A stretch of DNA of 51,016 nt, from assembly GCA_005116895.1 (NCBI GenBank), contig SWDO01000005.1, forward strand, positions 1-51,016. The letters run 5' to 3'. The stretch is from Nitrospira sp. (GTDB lineage Bacteria; Nitrospirota; Nitrospiria; Nitrospirales; Nitrospiraceae). A program made the translations under genes and the position numbers. Under the pieces are notes generated by a model. It worked only from the letters and a program-made list of their open reading frames with translations. It had not been told where the DNA came from and searched no databases. Shown in pieces: positions 42,920-51,016 of this stretch (position 1 is its first letter; each line of letters begins with the position of its first letter).

Positions 42920-43971
42920 TGGATCTCTCTACGACGACCCTATCCTCCAAACACGAGCTGCTCCGTGACCTTCTCAAGCAAGTTTCCCGTCTGTTTTACA
43001 CAACGTTAGTTGTTGTGCCAGCGAATGTTCGTGATCAAGTAGGATTGGCGTATCTCTTTGCTCGGGCTGCCGATACGATTGCCGATACGGAATTGATCGA
43101 CCGGCCACGCCGGTTAGGTTTTCTCAACCGTCTCAGAGAGCAGTTTGTCCGCGAGTCGATTGATTGGACAGAAGTTCGCGCCATTCAGGAAGTGGTGGGA
43201 CCGCTTCAGCAGGATTCCGCTGAGCGAATTCTGCTTGAACGACTGGATGAGTGCTTCCGGCTGTTTCTCGACTTTTCATCGGATGACCGGCAGCGGATTC
43301 AGCGGCTGATGATCACCCTGACTCAGGGAATGGACATGGACCTCAGCGTCTTCCCGGGAGCCTCAGTGGCCGACCTCACGGCATTGAAGACACCCGATGA
43401 CCTGGATCGCTATACATATCATGTGGCCGGATGCGTCGGCGAGTTCTGGACCGATCTCATGTGCGCTCATCGCAAGGCGCTGGCGAACTGGAATATTCAG
43501 CAGATGTCGGACGTCGGAGTACGATTTGGCAAGGGGCTGCAACTGACGAACATCGTCAAGGACATCGCCCATGATCTGAAAAATGGGCGTTGTTATATTC
43601 CAGAAATGATGCTCGATGAAGCTGGACTGAAGCCGCATGACCTGTTGCAGCAGACCAATCTTCCTCGCTTCAGACCCGTGCTCCGCAAGCTCATTCGTCT
43701 GGCGGTGGAGCACCTTGATCAGGGTTGGCTCTATACGATGGCCATCCCACGTTACGAAACTCGGTTACGGCTGGCTTGTATGTGGCCGATTCTCTCTGCC
43801 GGAGAATCACTCAAGCTCGTCATGAATTCCCCCGATCTGTTGAATCCCGCCGTGAAGGTCAAAATCCCGCGCAGCAAGGTGTATCAGATTGTGGGGATGA
43901 CAACTGGTACGGCTGCGTGCGCATACGCCGGAACTGCCTACTGGGGACATTTACGCAAGCAGATCGTGTGA
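42919..43971 (+). CDS. Squalene/phytoene synthase-family protein
   Basis: 350 residues. Both Asp-rich motifs are present: ARAADTIADTE (Asp52-x3-Asp56) and the second, LTNIVKDIAHDLKNGRCYIP. The N-terminal FYTTLVVVPANVRDQVGLAYLF is a typical start. It condenses two prenyl diphosphates (farnesyl or geranylgeranyl) in squalene, hopanoid or carotenoid synthesis. A hydrophobic C-terminal patch (GTAACAYAGTAYWG) could anchor it to the membrane. Translationally coupled to the cupredoxin gene, an odd partner. Confidence 0.88.
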   Translation: MDLSTTTLSSKHELLRDLLKQVSRLFYTTLVVVPANVRDQVGLAYLFARAADTIADTELIDRPRRLGFLNRLREQFVRESIDWTEVRAIQEVVGPLQQDSAERILLERLDECFRLFLDFSSDDRQRIQRLMITLTQGMDMDLSVFPGASVADLTALKTPDDLDRYTYHVAGCVGEFWTDLMCAHRKALANWNIQQMSDVGVRFGKGLQLTNIVKDIAHDLKNGRCYIPEMMLDEAGLKPHDLLQQTNLPRFRPVLRKLIRLAVEHLDQGWLYTMAIPRYETRLRLACMWPILSAGESLKLVMNSPDLLNPAVKVKIPRSKVYQIVGMTTGTAACAYAGTAYWGHLRKQIV

Positions 43972-43990
43972 CGATCTGTAGGCCTTCGTC

Positions 43991-44293
43991 CTACTCTGTT
44001 TTTTTCTGCGGCTCCAAGAGCTTGTCGCCCTTCTTGAAGACGGCGTAGATTGCCTGTGATGGGCACGCGTCGAGACAGAGCCGGCAGCTTTCAAGACAGC
44101 GCGAAGGATCGAACTTGTAAGGTGGCGTGGAGAGCCAGGCGCTGGTCGGGCAAATCGGCACACAGACGGCCTGGTGCGTGCAGCGGTCAGGGTGGCGGAC
44201 GAGATGATCACGAATGACCAACATAGGTTTGACTCCTTCAAAGAGGCCTTGAGAGAAGATCTCGAACATATTTTTTTTCGGCAGGCTGCTCAT
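43991..44293 (-). CDS. 4Fe-4S ferredoxin-like protein
   Basis: 100 residues from ATG 44293 (overlapping the upstream gene's stop as ATGA). Cysteines are Cys38, Cys44, Cys48 (CTHQAVCVPICP) and Cys66, Cys70, Cys73, Cys77 (CLESCRLCLDACP). The second motif is a complete [4Fe-4S] set; the first has CxxxxxCxxxC only, so it may be a partial site. Electron carrier of unknown partner. It ends a minus-strand series of redox genes. Confidence 0.85.
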   Translation of the reverse strand: MSSLPKKNMFEIFSQGLFEGVKPMLVIRDHLVRHPDRCTHQAVCVPICPTSAWLSTPPYKFDPSRCLESCRLCLDACPSQAIYAVFKKGDKLLEPQKKTE

Positions 44294-44703
44294 TTCCATT
44301 CCTTGACGAGTTCTTTGAGCCGATCTTTGAGCTCAGGAATCTGTTCGAGATTATTCTGAATTGCGCCGAGGATTTTTTCCAGCCGAGCCGAACGAAGCGC
44401 TTCCTTATCCTTCTTCACCACACGGTCATAGTCCTCATAGGCTTGTCCGTGTTTGGGTTCCAGATGTTTCCTGGCATCCACCAGGGCCTGGCCCAACTCC
44501 CACGGTTCCGGCGCCGGTAGAGAAGCGACCGTAAACGACCCATCGGTAAACACGATGACCGAGGCACTTGGTTTCCCGGTCAAGGGGACCACGGCTTCAA
44601 TCGTTTTGTGTTCGCAGACGTTCCAGTCCAGCGTGAGTCCAGGAAACTGTTTGGTGAAGGCCACCTTTTCCATATTGGCCTTCCATTTGTCTTCGGTTGG
44701 CAT
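44290..44703 (-). CDS. Hypothetical protein, 137 residues
   Basis: Soluble and highly helical at the C-terminus (EDYDRVVKKDKEALRSARLEK, LEQIPELKDRLKELVKEWK). N-terminal half is beta-type (FPGLTLDWNVCEHKTIEAVVPL, SASVIVFTDGSFTVASL). I recognise no family. It lies between a [2Fe-2S] thioredoxin-like protein and the 4Fe-4S ferredoxin, coupled to the latter, so it may be an accessory of a redox set. Confidence 0.65.
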   Translation of the reverse strand: MPTEDKWKANMEKVAFTKQFPGLTLDWNVCEHKTIEAVVPLTGKPSASVIVFTDGSFTVASLPAPEPWELGQALVDARKHLEPKHGQAYEDYDRVVKKDKEALRSARLEKILGAIQNNLEQIPELKDRLKELVKEWK

Positions 44704-44733
44704 GGACGTGTATGAGGTATCGAACGGGAAGCC

Positions 44734-45087
44734 TTACGGTTTCTTGAGCGGTACCAGCTGTTCTGGAACCGGATGGTCAGGCATGAGCAATCGAGTGACG
44801 ATTTCGCCGTTCAGCACGTGCCGCTCCATGATCTCGGTGACATCGTCCTCCGTACCGACCCAGTACCACACGCCTTCAGGGTAGACTACGACACTTGGGC
44901 CGAGGTCACAATGATCGAGGCAACCGGCTTTGTTTGCTCGGACAACCCCTTTGAGATTTAACCGCTTTGTTTCGCTCTTGAAGTGTGCATGAAGTTTTTC
45001 CGAACCCAAGTTCGCGCAACAGCCGCGTGGATCGTCTTTGGGACGCTGATTCGTACAGATAAAGATATGTCGCTGAAATGATGGCAT
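44734..45087 (-). CDS. Thioredoxin-like [2Fe-2S] ferredoxin
   Basis: 117 residues of the thioredoxin-fold 2Fe-2S family (as in NuoE and Aquifex-type ferredoxins). RHIFICTNQRPKDDPRGCCAN opens the chain; the cluster ligands fit Cys11, Cys23 or Cys24, Cys56 and Cys60 (AGCLDHCDLGPSVVVYPEGVWY). Electron carrier for unknown partner. ATG 45087. The spacing to the next gene is 30 bases. Confidence 0.9.
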   Translation of the reverse strand: MPSFQRHIFICTNQRPKDDPRGCCANLGSEKLHAHFKSETKRLNLKGVVRANKAGCLDHCDLGPSVVVYPEGVWYWVGTEDDVTEIMERHVLNGEIVTRLLMPDHPVPEQLVPLKKP

Positions 45088-45100
45088 TTGGTTTAGGTAG

Positions 45101-45484
45101 CTAGACAGGCATTGTCAGGGTATTGAGCCGTTCCATCAGGAGTGTCACATCGTCGTTCCTTAAGAACGGAGATGAGTGCTGGGTTGCGTTCAGGATAGTC
45201 GAGATCTCATGTAACCGCAATGATGCTCGTCGGAACTCGTCGCCCTTGGCGAGTTCCGATAGGTGGTCAGCACGTAACTTATCGAATTCAGCGCAGATGT
45301 CACGGAAGTCACGTTGTAAGTTTTTGTGTATCGAACACGGGGTGCAATACCATTTTGGGCTTTGATCTGATAATGGAGACAGGCGATCGTAAGGGCGACC
45401 GAAAAAGTCTTTTCCCAGGGACAGCTTTGTCAGTGGACCGTTGCCTGCTCCGCAGGCCTGACACGATTCGCTCCAGGAACCCAT
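45101..45484 (-). CDS. Hypothetical protein with CxxC zinc-ribbon-like start
   Basis: 127 residues from ATG 45484, chosen because GGAGG lies 5 bases upstream. It opens MGSWSESCQACGAGNGPL and has a second CTPC at about residue 46, so two CxxC pairs might form a zinc ribbon. The rest is helical and charged (FRDICAEFDKLRADHLSELA, DDVTLLMERLNTLTM). No family name. It may be co-transcribed with the downstream [2Fe-2S] gene (13-base gap). Confidence 0.65.
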   Translation of the reverse strand: MGSWSESCQACGAGNGPLTKLSLGKDFFGRPYDRLSPLSDQSPKWYCTPCSIHKNLQRDFRDICAEFDKLRADHLSELAKGDEFRRASLRLHEISTILNATQHSSPFLRNDDVTLLMERLNTLTMPV

Positions 45485-45654
45485 CTTCACCTCCATACTA
45501 AACCACACCGAAGGGTGCATCTTACAACAGGCTTTTCCGGACTGTCCACGGGCAGCACCGCAGATGGTGTGGCGGTCAACCCGATCACGTTGTGGATCCA
45601 TGTATAATGACACAATTAGGCCTGCAGCACTCATAGCCGGAAAGGGGAACCTGT

Positions 45655-46758
45655 ATGGTCATCGGTGTTCCGAAGGAAATCAAAGATCATGAGTATCGTG
45701 TCAGTCTGACGCCGGAGGGTGCAGCGACCCTTCGGCAAAGTGGGCATGAGGTCTGGCTTGAATCGTCTGCTGGGCAGGGCAGTGGATTTAGCGATGATGA
45801 GTATCGTAAGGCTGGGGCCTCGGTTGCCGGTTCGAAGGCGGAGGTATTCAAGAGAGCTGATTTGATTGTGAAGGTGAAAGAGCCGCTGCTTGCTGAGTGC
45901 CATCTGTTTCGTCCTGGCCAGGTCCTGTTCACGTATTTACATCTTGCCTCACTCGTGGATGTGACCAAGGAACTTCTGAGTAGTAAGGTCACGGCTATTG
46001 CGTATGAAACGACCGAGTCGAAAGATGGCAGTCTTCCGATGCTCAAGCCGATGAGTGAAATCGCCGGACGAATGTCGGTGCAGATCGGTGCTCAATATCT
46101 GGAGAAAATCAACGGAGGTCGGGGTGTGCTATTGGGAGGAGTTCCAGGAGTGGAACCGGGCAAGGTCGTCGTGCTTGGCGCCGGGATCGTTGGAAGCTCG
46201 GCGATTCGCATTGCGGTCGGGATGGGGGCCCAGGTAACGGTGATCAATTTGGATGTTGAACGGTTGCGGCGTCTCGATGATCAGTACCAGGGCCGGATTA
46301 TCACGCGCGCTGCGAGTTCTACGACCATTGAGGAGGCTGTGTGCTCAGCAGATCTTGTTATCGGCGCTGTACTGGTCCCCGGAGCCAAGGCACCCACGCT
46401 GGTGTCCCGTTCGCTGGTCTCACGGATGAAGCCTGGGTCGGTGATCGTGGATGTTTCTGTCGATCAGGGGGGCTGTGTTGAGACCACAAGACCGACGACT
46501 CACTCGGCGCCTGTCTATGTCGTAGATGGCGTCGTACATTATTGTGTCGCCAATATGCCGGGAATCGTTCCTCGCACATCCACCTACGCGCTGACCAATG
46601 CGACATTGCCCTATCTGCTGCGGCTCGCGTCTGACGGTGTGGATCGAGCGATTCACGCTGATCCGGGGTTGGCGAAGGGGGTTAACCTTAAAGATGGAAA
46701 AATTGTTCATCGAGGTGTGGCTGATGCTCATGGGTTGCCTTTTACCCCTGTCTTGTAA
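45655..46758 (+). CDS. ald: Alanine dehydrogenase
   Basis: 367 residues. Reversibly oxidises L-alanine to pyruvate and ammonia with NAD+. [20 protein letters not shown] is the family start; [34 protein letters not shown] (NAD fold), [21 protein letters not shown] and [21 protein letters not shown] follow. The length is typical. No neighbour appears co-transcribed. Convergent distance to the tRNA gene is 36 bases. Confidence 0.96.
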   Translation: MVIGVPKEIKDHEYRVSLTPEGAATLRQSGHEVWLESSAGQGSGFSDDEYRKAGASVAGSKAEVFKRADLIVKVKEPLLAECHLFRPGQVLFTYLHLASLVDVTKELLSSKVTAIAYETTESKDGSLPMLKPMSEIAGRMSVQIGAQYLEKINGGRGVLLGGVPGVEPGKVVVLGAGIVGSSAIRIAVGMGAQVTVINLDVERLRRLDDQYQGRIITRAASSTTIEEAVCSADLVIGAVLVPGAKAPTLVSRSLVSRMKPGSVIVDVSVDQGGCVETTRPTTHSAPVYVVDGVVHYCVANMPGIVPRTSTYALTNATLPYLLRLASDGVDRAIHADPGLAKGVNLKDGKIVHRGVADAHGLPFTPVL

Positions 46759-46794
46759 GACAATGACGCGTTCAGTTTGTCCGCTTGGTCTTGT

Positions 46795-46871
<77 letters not shown>

Positions 46872-47242
46872 CACCAAGCTTCCTCCACCAGAAACCTACT
46901 CTTTCCAGGTCAGCGCGACGGGATACAGGCCTCCAGTAGTCCTTGTCTGTTTTTACCTCACTCAGTTCGGTCCTCCCGACAAGGCTATATCGCGATTCAC
47001 ATTCGAGAGGATGGAACCCAACGGTGTCTTTCTTTCATGGCAGAACTGCATGTTCTGCGAACGTCCCTGCATTCAGGTTTATGTCATACATCGCTCGTGT
47101 CACTCGTTTGCAGATTCTAGATATCAGGCTCAGTTTCTAGCGTGGAAATGTAAAACGCGTGACGCATCTGGAGAGGTGTGAGAATATCCGCTGAGCAACG
47201 CCGCACAGGGCAGTTGATGAGTCATGATTGTGGTAGAGCCAG

Positions 47243-47539
47243 ATGCCTCAATCGGTAGATGAACCGCCGGTTCGAGCACACATTCTCGTGGTCGGTCGTG
47301 TGCAGGGAGTAGGGTTTCGTGCATTCGCGGCACGTATCGCCACCAGGCTTCATCTGTTGGGCGGCGTCCGCAATCTCGACGACGGCCGGGTTGAGCTGGA
47401 GGTCGAGGGTGGGAGCCTGGTGATTGAAGACCTTCTGCGAGCATTGAAAGCCGGTCCTCCGGCTGCACATGTCAGGACGCTTGCGGTGGAATGGAGTGTC
47501 GCAACAGGCCGGTATTCACACTTTGACATTTGGCAGTAA
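47243..47539 (+). CDS. acyP: Acylphosphatase
   Basis: 98 residues. Hydrolyses acyl phosphates. [18 protein letters not shown] carries the substrate-binding loop GRVQGVGFR (catalytic Arg and nearby Asn in [17 protein letters not shown]). A short N-terminal extension precedes the domain. Followed by a sigma-factor gene 13 bases on, suggesting one transcript. Confidence 0.93.
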   Translation: MPQSVDEPPVRAHILVVGRVQGVGFRAFAARIATRLHLLGGVRNLDDGRVELEVEGGSLVIEDLLRALKAGPPAAHVRTLAVEWSVATGRYSHFDIWQ

Positions 47540-47552
47540 GGAACGAGGAGTC

Positions 47553-48506
47553 ATGAGTCGACAGGAAGACGAGGAGTCCGAGTTGAACGAAGCTCGACGG
47601 CACACCGCCGATGATATGGACACCTCAGAACCTGTGAGCACATCTGATCAGGGCGAGCGAGAAACTGGTCGATCAGAAGGACTTGACACGCTGAAGAGCT
47701 ACTTGCGGGAGGTTCGTCGATCGACACTGCTGACCTTCAAGCAAGAACAGCAGCTCGGCAAACGGGTGATGGCTGGCGATGAGCACGCTCGGCAAGAGAT
47801 GATCGAATCGAATCTGCGGCTTGTCATCAGCATCGGGAAACGCTACATGCACCGAGGGTTTCCATTTTCCGACATCGTGGAGGAAGGCAATTTAGGACTG
47901 ATCAAAGCAGTCGAGAAATTCAATTACAAGCGGGGGTTCAGGTTTAGCACCTACGCGTCGTGGTGGATCCGGCAATACATCGAGCGGGCGATTATTAATC
48001 AAGGTAAGCTGGTGCGTCTGCCTGTGCACGTGGTGGAGCGTCTCAATCGTTATCTGAGTCGTGTCGAGCAGTTGGTGCAAACGCTCGGGCGGGAGCCGAG
48101 GGCGGCCGAAGTGGCTGCCAAGATGAAGACATCGGAAGAAGAGGTATTGGACCTGAAGCAGTTGGTGCGTACGACCTGCTCGCTTGATAGTCCGCTGAAT
48201 GACCACACGGATACCTTTCTCCGCGATGTGATTGAGGATCCCGTTGGGCTCTTGCCGGATGAGACCGCCGATGGGGTTCGGCGGAGGACAGAACTGATGG
48301 CGTGGGTGAGGGAGTTGCCTGAGAAAGAGCAAACTGTTATTGTGTCACGGTTCGGACTCGACGGAGACGAGGCGAAGACGCTCGAAGAAATCGGTCGTAC
48401 CATGGGACTGACTCGTGAGCGGGTCCGACAGATCGAAATGGCGGCGTTAGTTCGGCTTCGCAACACCATCGGCAGAAAAGCCATGACACAGGCAGACTTG
48501 CTCTAA
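47553..48506 (+). CDS. Sigma-70 family RNA polymerase sigma factor (RpoS/RpoD-like, group 2)
   Basis: 317 residues. Region 1.2 begins at [18 protein letters not shown], regions 2.1-2.4 include [38 protein letters not shown] and [16 protein letters not shown], region 3 is present, and region 4.2 is [21 protein letters not shown] hydrophilic 50-residue N-terminus differs from the long region 1.1 of RpoD. It should recognise -10/-35 promoters of a stationary-phase or stress regulon. ATG 47553 has a GAGGAG RBS. The following apt gene is 5 bases away. Confidence 0.93.
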   Translation: MSRQEDEESELNEARRHTADDMDTSEPVSTSDQGERETGRSEGLDTLKSYLREVRRSTLLTFKQEQQLGKRVMAGDEHARQEMIESNLRLVISIGKRYMHRGFPFSDIVEEGNLGLIKAVEKFNYKRGFRFSTYASWWIRQYIERAIINQGKLVRLPVHVVERLNRYLSRVEQLVQTLGREPRAAEVAAKMKTSEEEVLDLKQLVRTTCSLDSPLNDHTDTFLRDVIEDPVGLLPDETADGVRRRTELMAWVRELPEKEQTVIVSRFGLDGDEAKTLEEIGRTMGLTRERVRQIEMAALVRLRNTIGRKAMTQADLL

Positions 48507-48511
48507 ATCCC

Positions 48512-49036
48512 GTGACCACCGTCAACTATCAAGCACTCATTCGAGAAGTGCCGGACTTTCCAAAGCCCGGCATTCTATTTTATGACATCACCACACTCTT
48601 AAAAAGTCCTGCCGCGCTTCGGAGTCTTGCCGACCAATTGACGACTCGGTATCAGGATCGAGGAATCGCCAAGGTTGTCGGGATTGAGTCGCGGGGGTTT
48701 ATTTTTGGCGGGATTCTTGCCGCCCGTCTCGGTGCTGGATTTGTTCCGGTTCGTAAACCTGGAAAACTTCCAGCTGATTGTTATGAAGTCAAATATAGTC
48801 TTGAGTATGGACAGAACAGTCTTGCCGTGCACCGTGACGCGATCCAAACCGGAGAGCCTGTGCTGATCGTCGACGACCTGTTGGCGACCGGAGGAACGGC
48901 AGAGGCGACGGTCCAGCTTGTTCGTCAGCTTGGTGGCAGGATTGTCGGACTTGATTTTCTGGTTGAACTGAAGAGTTTGAGGGGACGCGATAAACTCGCT
49001 GGGTACGAGGTTCATTCAACCATTACCTATCCCTAG
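48512..49036 (+). CDS. apt: Adenine phosphoribosyltransferase
   Basis: 174 residues from GTG 48512. Converts adenine and PRPP to AMP. It has [39 protein letters not shown] and the PRPP loop [20 protein letters not shown] start is accepted because it gives the normal length and lies 5 bases after the sigma-factor stop. Confidence 0.95.
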   Translation: MTTVNYQALIREVPDFPKPGILFYDITTLLKSPAALRSLADQLTTRYQDRGIAKVVGIESRGFIFGGILAARLGAGFVPVRKPGKLPADCYEVKYSLEYGQNSLAVHRDAIQTGEPVLIVDDLLATGGTAEATVQLVRQLGGRIVGLDFLVELKSLRGRDKLAGYEVHSTITYP

Positions 49037-49147
49037 TGGTTAGGCATCCTTCTAAACCCCTTGCTCAAGGGGCAGAGGGCGTGATAATAGAATCCGGAAT
49101 TTTTGACCCTCCAACTACGTACCTTATTTCTGGAGCGGACTCTCTAT

Positions 49148-49711
49148 ATGGCAACAAAAATACAGGCAAAGAAGAAGGGTGAGGCAAAGACGAAATCCGT
49201 GGACGCTATAGTCAAGAAATCTCAGCCGACGATCACAGGGGCAGCCGTGGTGCCCAAGGCGACGTCCGAGGTCGAGATAGCGGTGCCGGTGCGGCCTAAG
49301 GAAACGGCAAAAGAGCGGGAAGCGCGGGAACAGCGGCAGGAAGTGCTTCATAAAATGCTCATTAGCAAACGCCAAGAGATTATTAGAGAGATCGAAGAGA
49401 GTCTGGGGCAGTCGTTGACTGAAGATCAGCAGCGGCGTCTCGAATCAGCGCGTGATGTCGGCGACCAAGCCTTAATGGATCTTGAGCGCGAACTTGGGAT
49501 TTCGTTGATGGAGATGCGTAATCGCCGGCGCCAGTCGATCGATGAAGCCCTCACTCGGTTACATGACGGGACGTACGGGATGTGTGCCGAATGTGGGATC
49601 GAGATCAGCGAAAAGCGTCTCCAGGTGGTTCCCTTTGCCAAGCTCTGTGTGGAGTGCCAATCGCGCGCGGAATTGCTGGAGAAAATCGAACGCGAAGAGG
49701 ATCGCGACTAG
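49148..49711 (+). CDS. DksA/TraR-type C4 zinc-finger protein
   Basis: 187 residues. The N-terminal 65 are basic and Ala/Lys/Val-rich. A coiled coil (about 75-135) with EREAREQRQEVLHKML and LTEDQQRRLESARDVGDQAL leads to the zinc finger MCAECGIEISEKRLQ ... LCVECQSRAE (Cys4). DksA-like proteins bind the RNA polymerase secondary channel and modify rRNA and stress promoters. The coiled-coil tip lacks the DxxDxA motif exactly, so DksA activity itself is not certain. ATG 49148 preferred to TTG 49103. Confidence 0.88.
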   Translation: MATKIQAKKKGEAKTKSVDAIVKKSQPTITGAAVVPKATSEVEIAVPVRPKETAKEREAREQRQEVLHKMLISKRQEIIREIEESLGQSLTEDQQRRLESARDVGDQALMDLERELGISLMEMRNRRRQSIDEALTRLHDGTYGMCAECGIEISEKRLQVVPFAKLCVECQSRAELLEKIEREEDRD

Positions 49712-49759
49712 CGTACAACGTTCCCTCTCCCTTCACCCTGCATTCTTTCCTTTCCCATC

Positions 49760-50458
49760 ATGAATGGGCAGACTTCAGAACGAGCGGTCGTTCTTGCTAG
49801 TGGCGGATTGGACTCCACTGTCACGGCAGCCATTGCACGACGCGATGGATATGCGCTGTACTTACTGACCATTGCATACCAACAACGTCACGCGGTGGAG
49901 ATTGAGCGGTCGAGACAGGTGGCGACGGCTCTGGAAGCTGATCAGCATCTAGTGATCAACGTCGATTTAGGGACGATTGGTGGATCGGCCCTGACCGGCC
50001 ACCTGTCGGTGCCGAAGCTTCGGACTGAATCTGAACGGAACCGGGATGTGCCTGTGACCTACGTACCAGGCCGAAACCTGATTTTTCTGTCTTTGGCTGC
50101 GGCTTACGCGGAAGTGCTGGGGGCCTCGATCATCTACTTCGGCGCCAATGTCATTGACTATTCTGGCTACCCTGACTGTCGCCCGGAATTCATCCAGGCT
50201 GTAGAGGGAGCACTTCAAACGGGAACAAAAGCAGGAATGCAGGGCAAGGGCATTGAGATTCGAGCGCCACTGCTTCGGATGTCAAAGGCGGAAATTATCA
50301 GGCTGGGCCTGACTCTGAACGTTCCCTTTCAGCTCACGCATAGTTGTTACGACCCGGTTGGGGCGATGGCCTGTGGGCAGTGCGACAGCTGTCAGATTCG
50401 GAAACAGGGATTTGCGGAGGCGGGAGTTGTAGATCCAATTCAGTATGCGGTATGTTGA
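49760..50458 (+). CDS. queC: 7-cyano-7-deazaguanine synthase
   Basis: 232 residues. Makes preQ0 from 7-carboxy-7-deazaguanine, ATP and ammonia in queuosine synthesis. PP-loop VVLASGGLDSTVTAAIA, GRNLIFLSLAAAYAEVL and the zinc site HSCYDPVGAMACGQCDSC are all present. ATG 49760. No other queuosine gene is in the window. A small cytochrome gene follows 34 bases downstream. Confidence 0.96.
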   Translation: MNGQTSERAVVLASGGLDSTVTAAIARRDGYALYLLTIAYQQRHAVEIERSRQVATALEADQHLVINVDLGTIGGSALTGHLSVPKLRTESERNRDVPVTYVPGRNLIFLSLAAAYAEVLGASIIYFGANVIDYSGYPDCRPEFIQAVEGALQTGTKAGMQGKGIEIRAPLLRMSKAEIIRLGLTLNVPFQLTHSCYDPVGAMACGQCDSCQIRKQGFAEAGVVDPIQYAVC

Positions 50459-50492
50459 GCCAATGGCTGGCTCGGACAGGTGGGTACGCTCT

Positions 50493-50888
50493 ATGAAGTC
50501 ATCACGAATGCAGTGGATCAGTCTCGTTCTGGTGATGCTTGGCGCCGCACCAGCGTGCAGCCAAAACGGGGGGGAACCACAGGGAACGGGTACCGTAGCC
50601 TCTGCACCGGTGGAATTACGAGAAGGAGAGCAGAAATTCAACGCCAACTGTTCGCTCTGCCATGGGATCGGTGGAGTCGGAACTACTCATGGCCCGGCCT
50701 TTCTTCACAAGGTCTATGAACCGAATCATCACGGCGATGAAGCGTTTCAGCGAGCGGCGGACAACGGAGTAAAGGCTCATCATTGGCAGTTTGGCGACAT
50801 GCCGAAGATCGATGCTGTCAAACCTGGTGATGTGGACCACATCGTGAAGTACGTCCGATGGCTTCAGAAACAGGCCGGAATTTTCTAA
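50493..50888 (+). CDS. Mono-haem c-type cytochrome
   Basis: 131 residues with a signal or lipoprotein peptide (residues 6-22, LGAAPAC). Haem motif CSLCH at 53-57, Met ligand probably Met103 (FGDMPKID), in a class I cytochrome c fold (TTHGPAFLHKVYEPNHHGD). Probably periplasmic electron carrier. ATG 50493 gives the signal; ATG 50463 is an alternative. It ends near the window edge, where a TAAGGAGGG at 51008-51016 looks like the RBS of the next gene. Confidence 0.9.
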   Translation: MKSSRMQWISLVLVMLGAAPACSQNGGEPQGTGTVASAPVELREGEQKFNANCSLCHGIGGVGTTHGPAFLHKVYEPNHHGDEAFQRAADNGVKAHHWQFGDMPKIDAVKPGDVDHIVKYVRWLQKQAGIF

Positions 50889-51016
50889 CACCGATTTTAT
50901 CGCGAACACTCCTGCCCCACACCAGTTCTCGTTGCGGTTATTGGAAATGAAAAGAGAAGAGTGCTCGGTGCAATCGAGCGCTGCGTATGCAGAGCGCCCT
51001 AGATAACTAAGGAGGG

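Overview
The window looks like a chromosomal segment of a Gram-negative, aerobic, respiring bacterium with many two-component systems. Protein style and gene mix (lone PstS-like protein, TIG protein, stand-alone ferredoxins, NtrYX, zinc-tailed response regulators) suggest Nitrospirota, probably Nitrospira. This is inference from family familiarity; no 16S gene or database search was available. CDS density is high, RBSs are mostly AAGGAGG-like, and coding runs on both strands.

1-6.4 kb is accessory: a partial HxlR repressor facing a tautomerase across an inverted-repeat operator, a zinc alcohol dehydrogenase, a decapitated ABC ATPase joined to an intact SsuC/TauC-type permease, and a minus-strand run of FmdB, PstS-like, TIG and HMA-like secreted proteins. 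6.5-14.2 kb holds small unknowns, an EamA transporter, a fatty-acid desaturase, the haem genes hemE-hemH-hemY, and a flavin reductase facing a sigma-54 activator.

14.3-19.9 kb is a possible regulated module: an FhlA-like activator, palindromes and a -24/-12-like site just behind it, then SnoaL-like, metallo-beta-lactamase-fold (frameshifted at its start), methyltransferase and beta-propeller genes. A broken second SnoaL copy closes the module. 19.9-22.3 kb carries a Sel1 protein, a small membrane protein and mazG.

22.49-25.03 kb is the most unusual stretch. Two cassettes have ends that are inverted copies of each other as in integron gene cassettes, and one has a foldable attC. Between them lie an unknown 272-residue protein, a palindromic REP-like element and a DUF433/DUF5615 toxin-antitoxin pair. 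No integrase is visible, so this looks like an attC cluster lacking an integrase.

25.3-38.4 kb is mainly signalling and core metabolism: DUF1844, NtrY-NtrX, purM-purN, tRNA-Ala(CGC), and a minus-strand phosphorelay (two response regulators, one with GGDEF, then a hybrid kinase and an Hpt protein), then YqeY. 38.6-45.5 kb has a small lipoprotein and an MFS transporter whose stop codons flank a 98-bp inverted-repeat element, htpX, a cupredoxin coupled to a squalene/phytoene synthase-like gene, and a minus-strand iron-sulphur cluster of genes. 45.6-51.0 kb carries alanine dehydrogenase, tRNA-Pro(CGG), acylphosphatase, an RpoS/RpoD-like sigma factor, apt, a DksA-type zinc-finger protein, queC and a c-type cytochrome.
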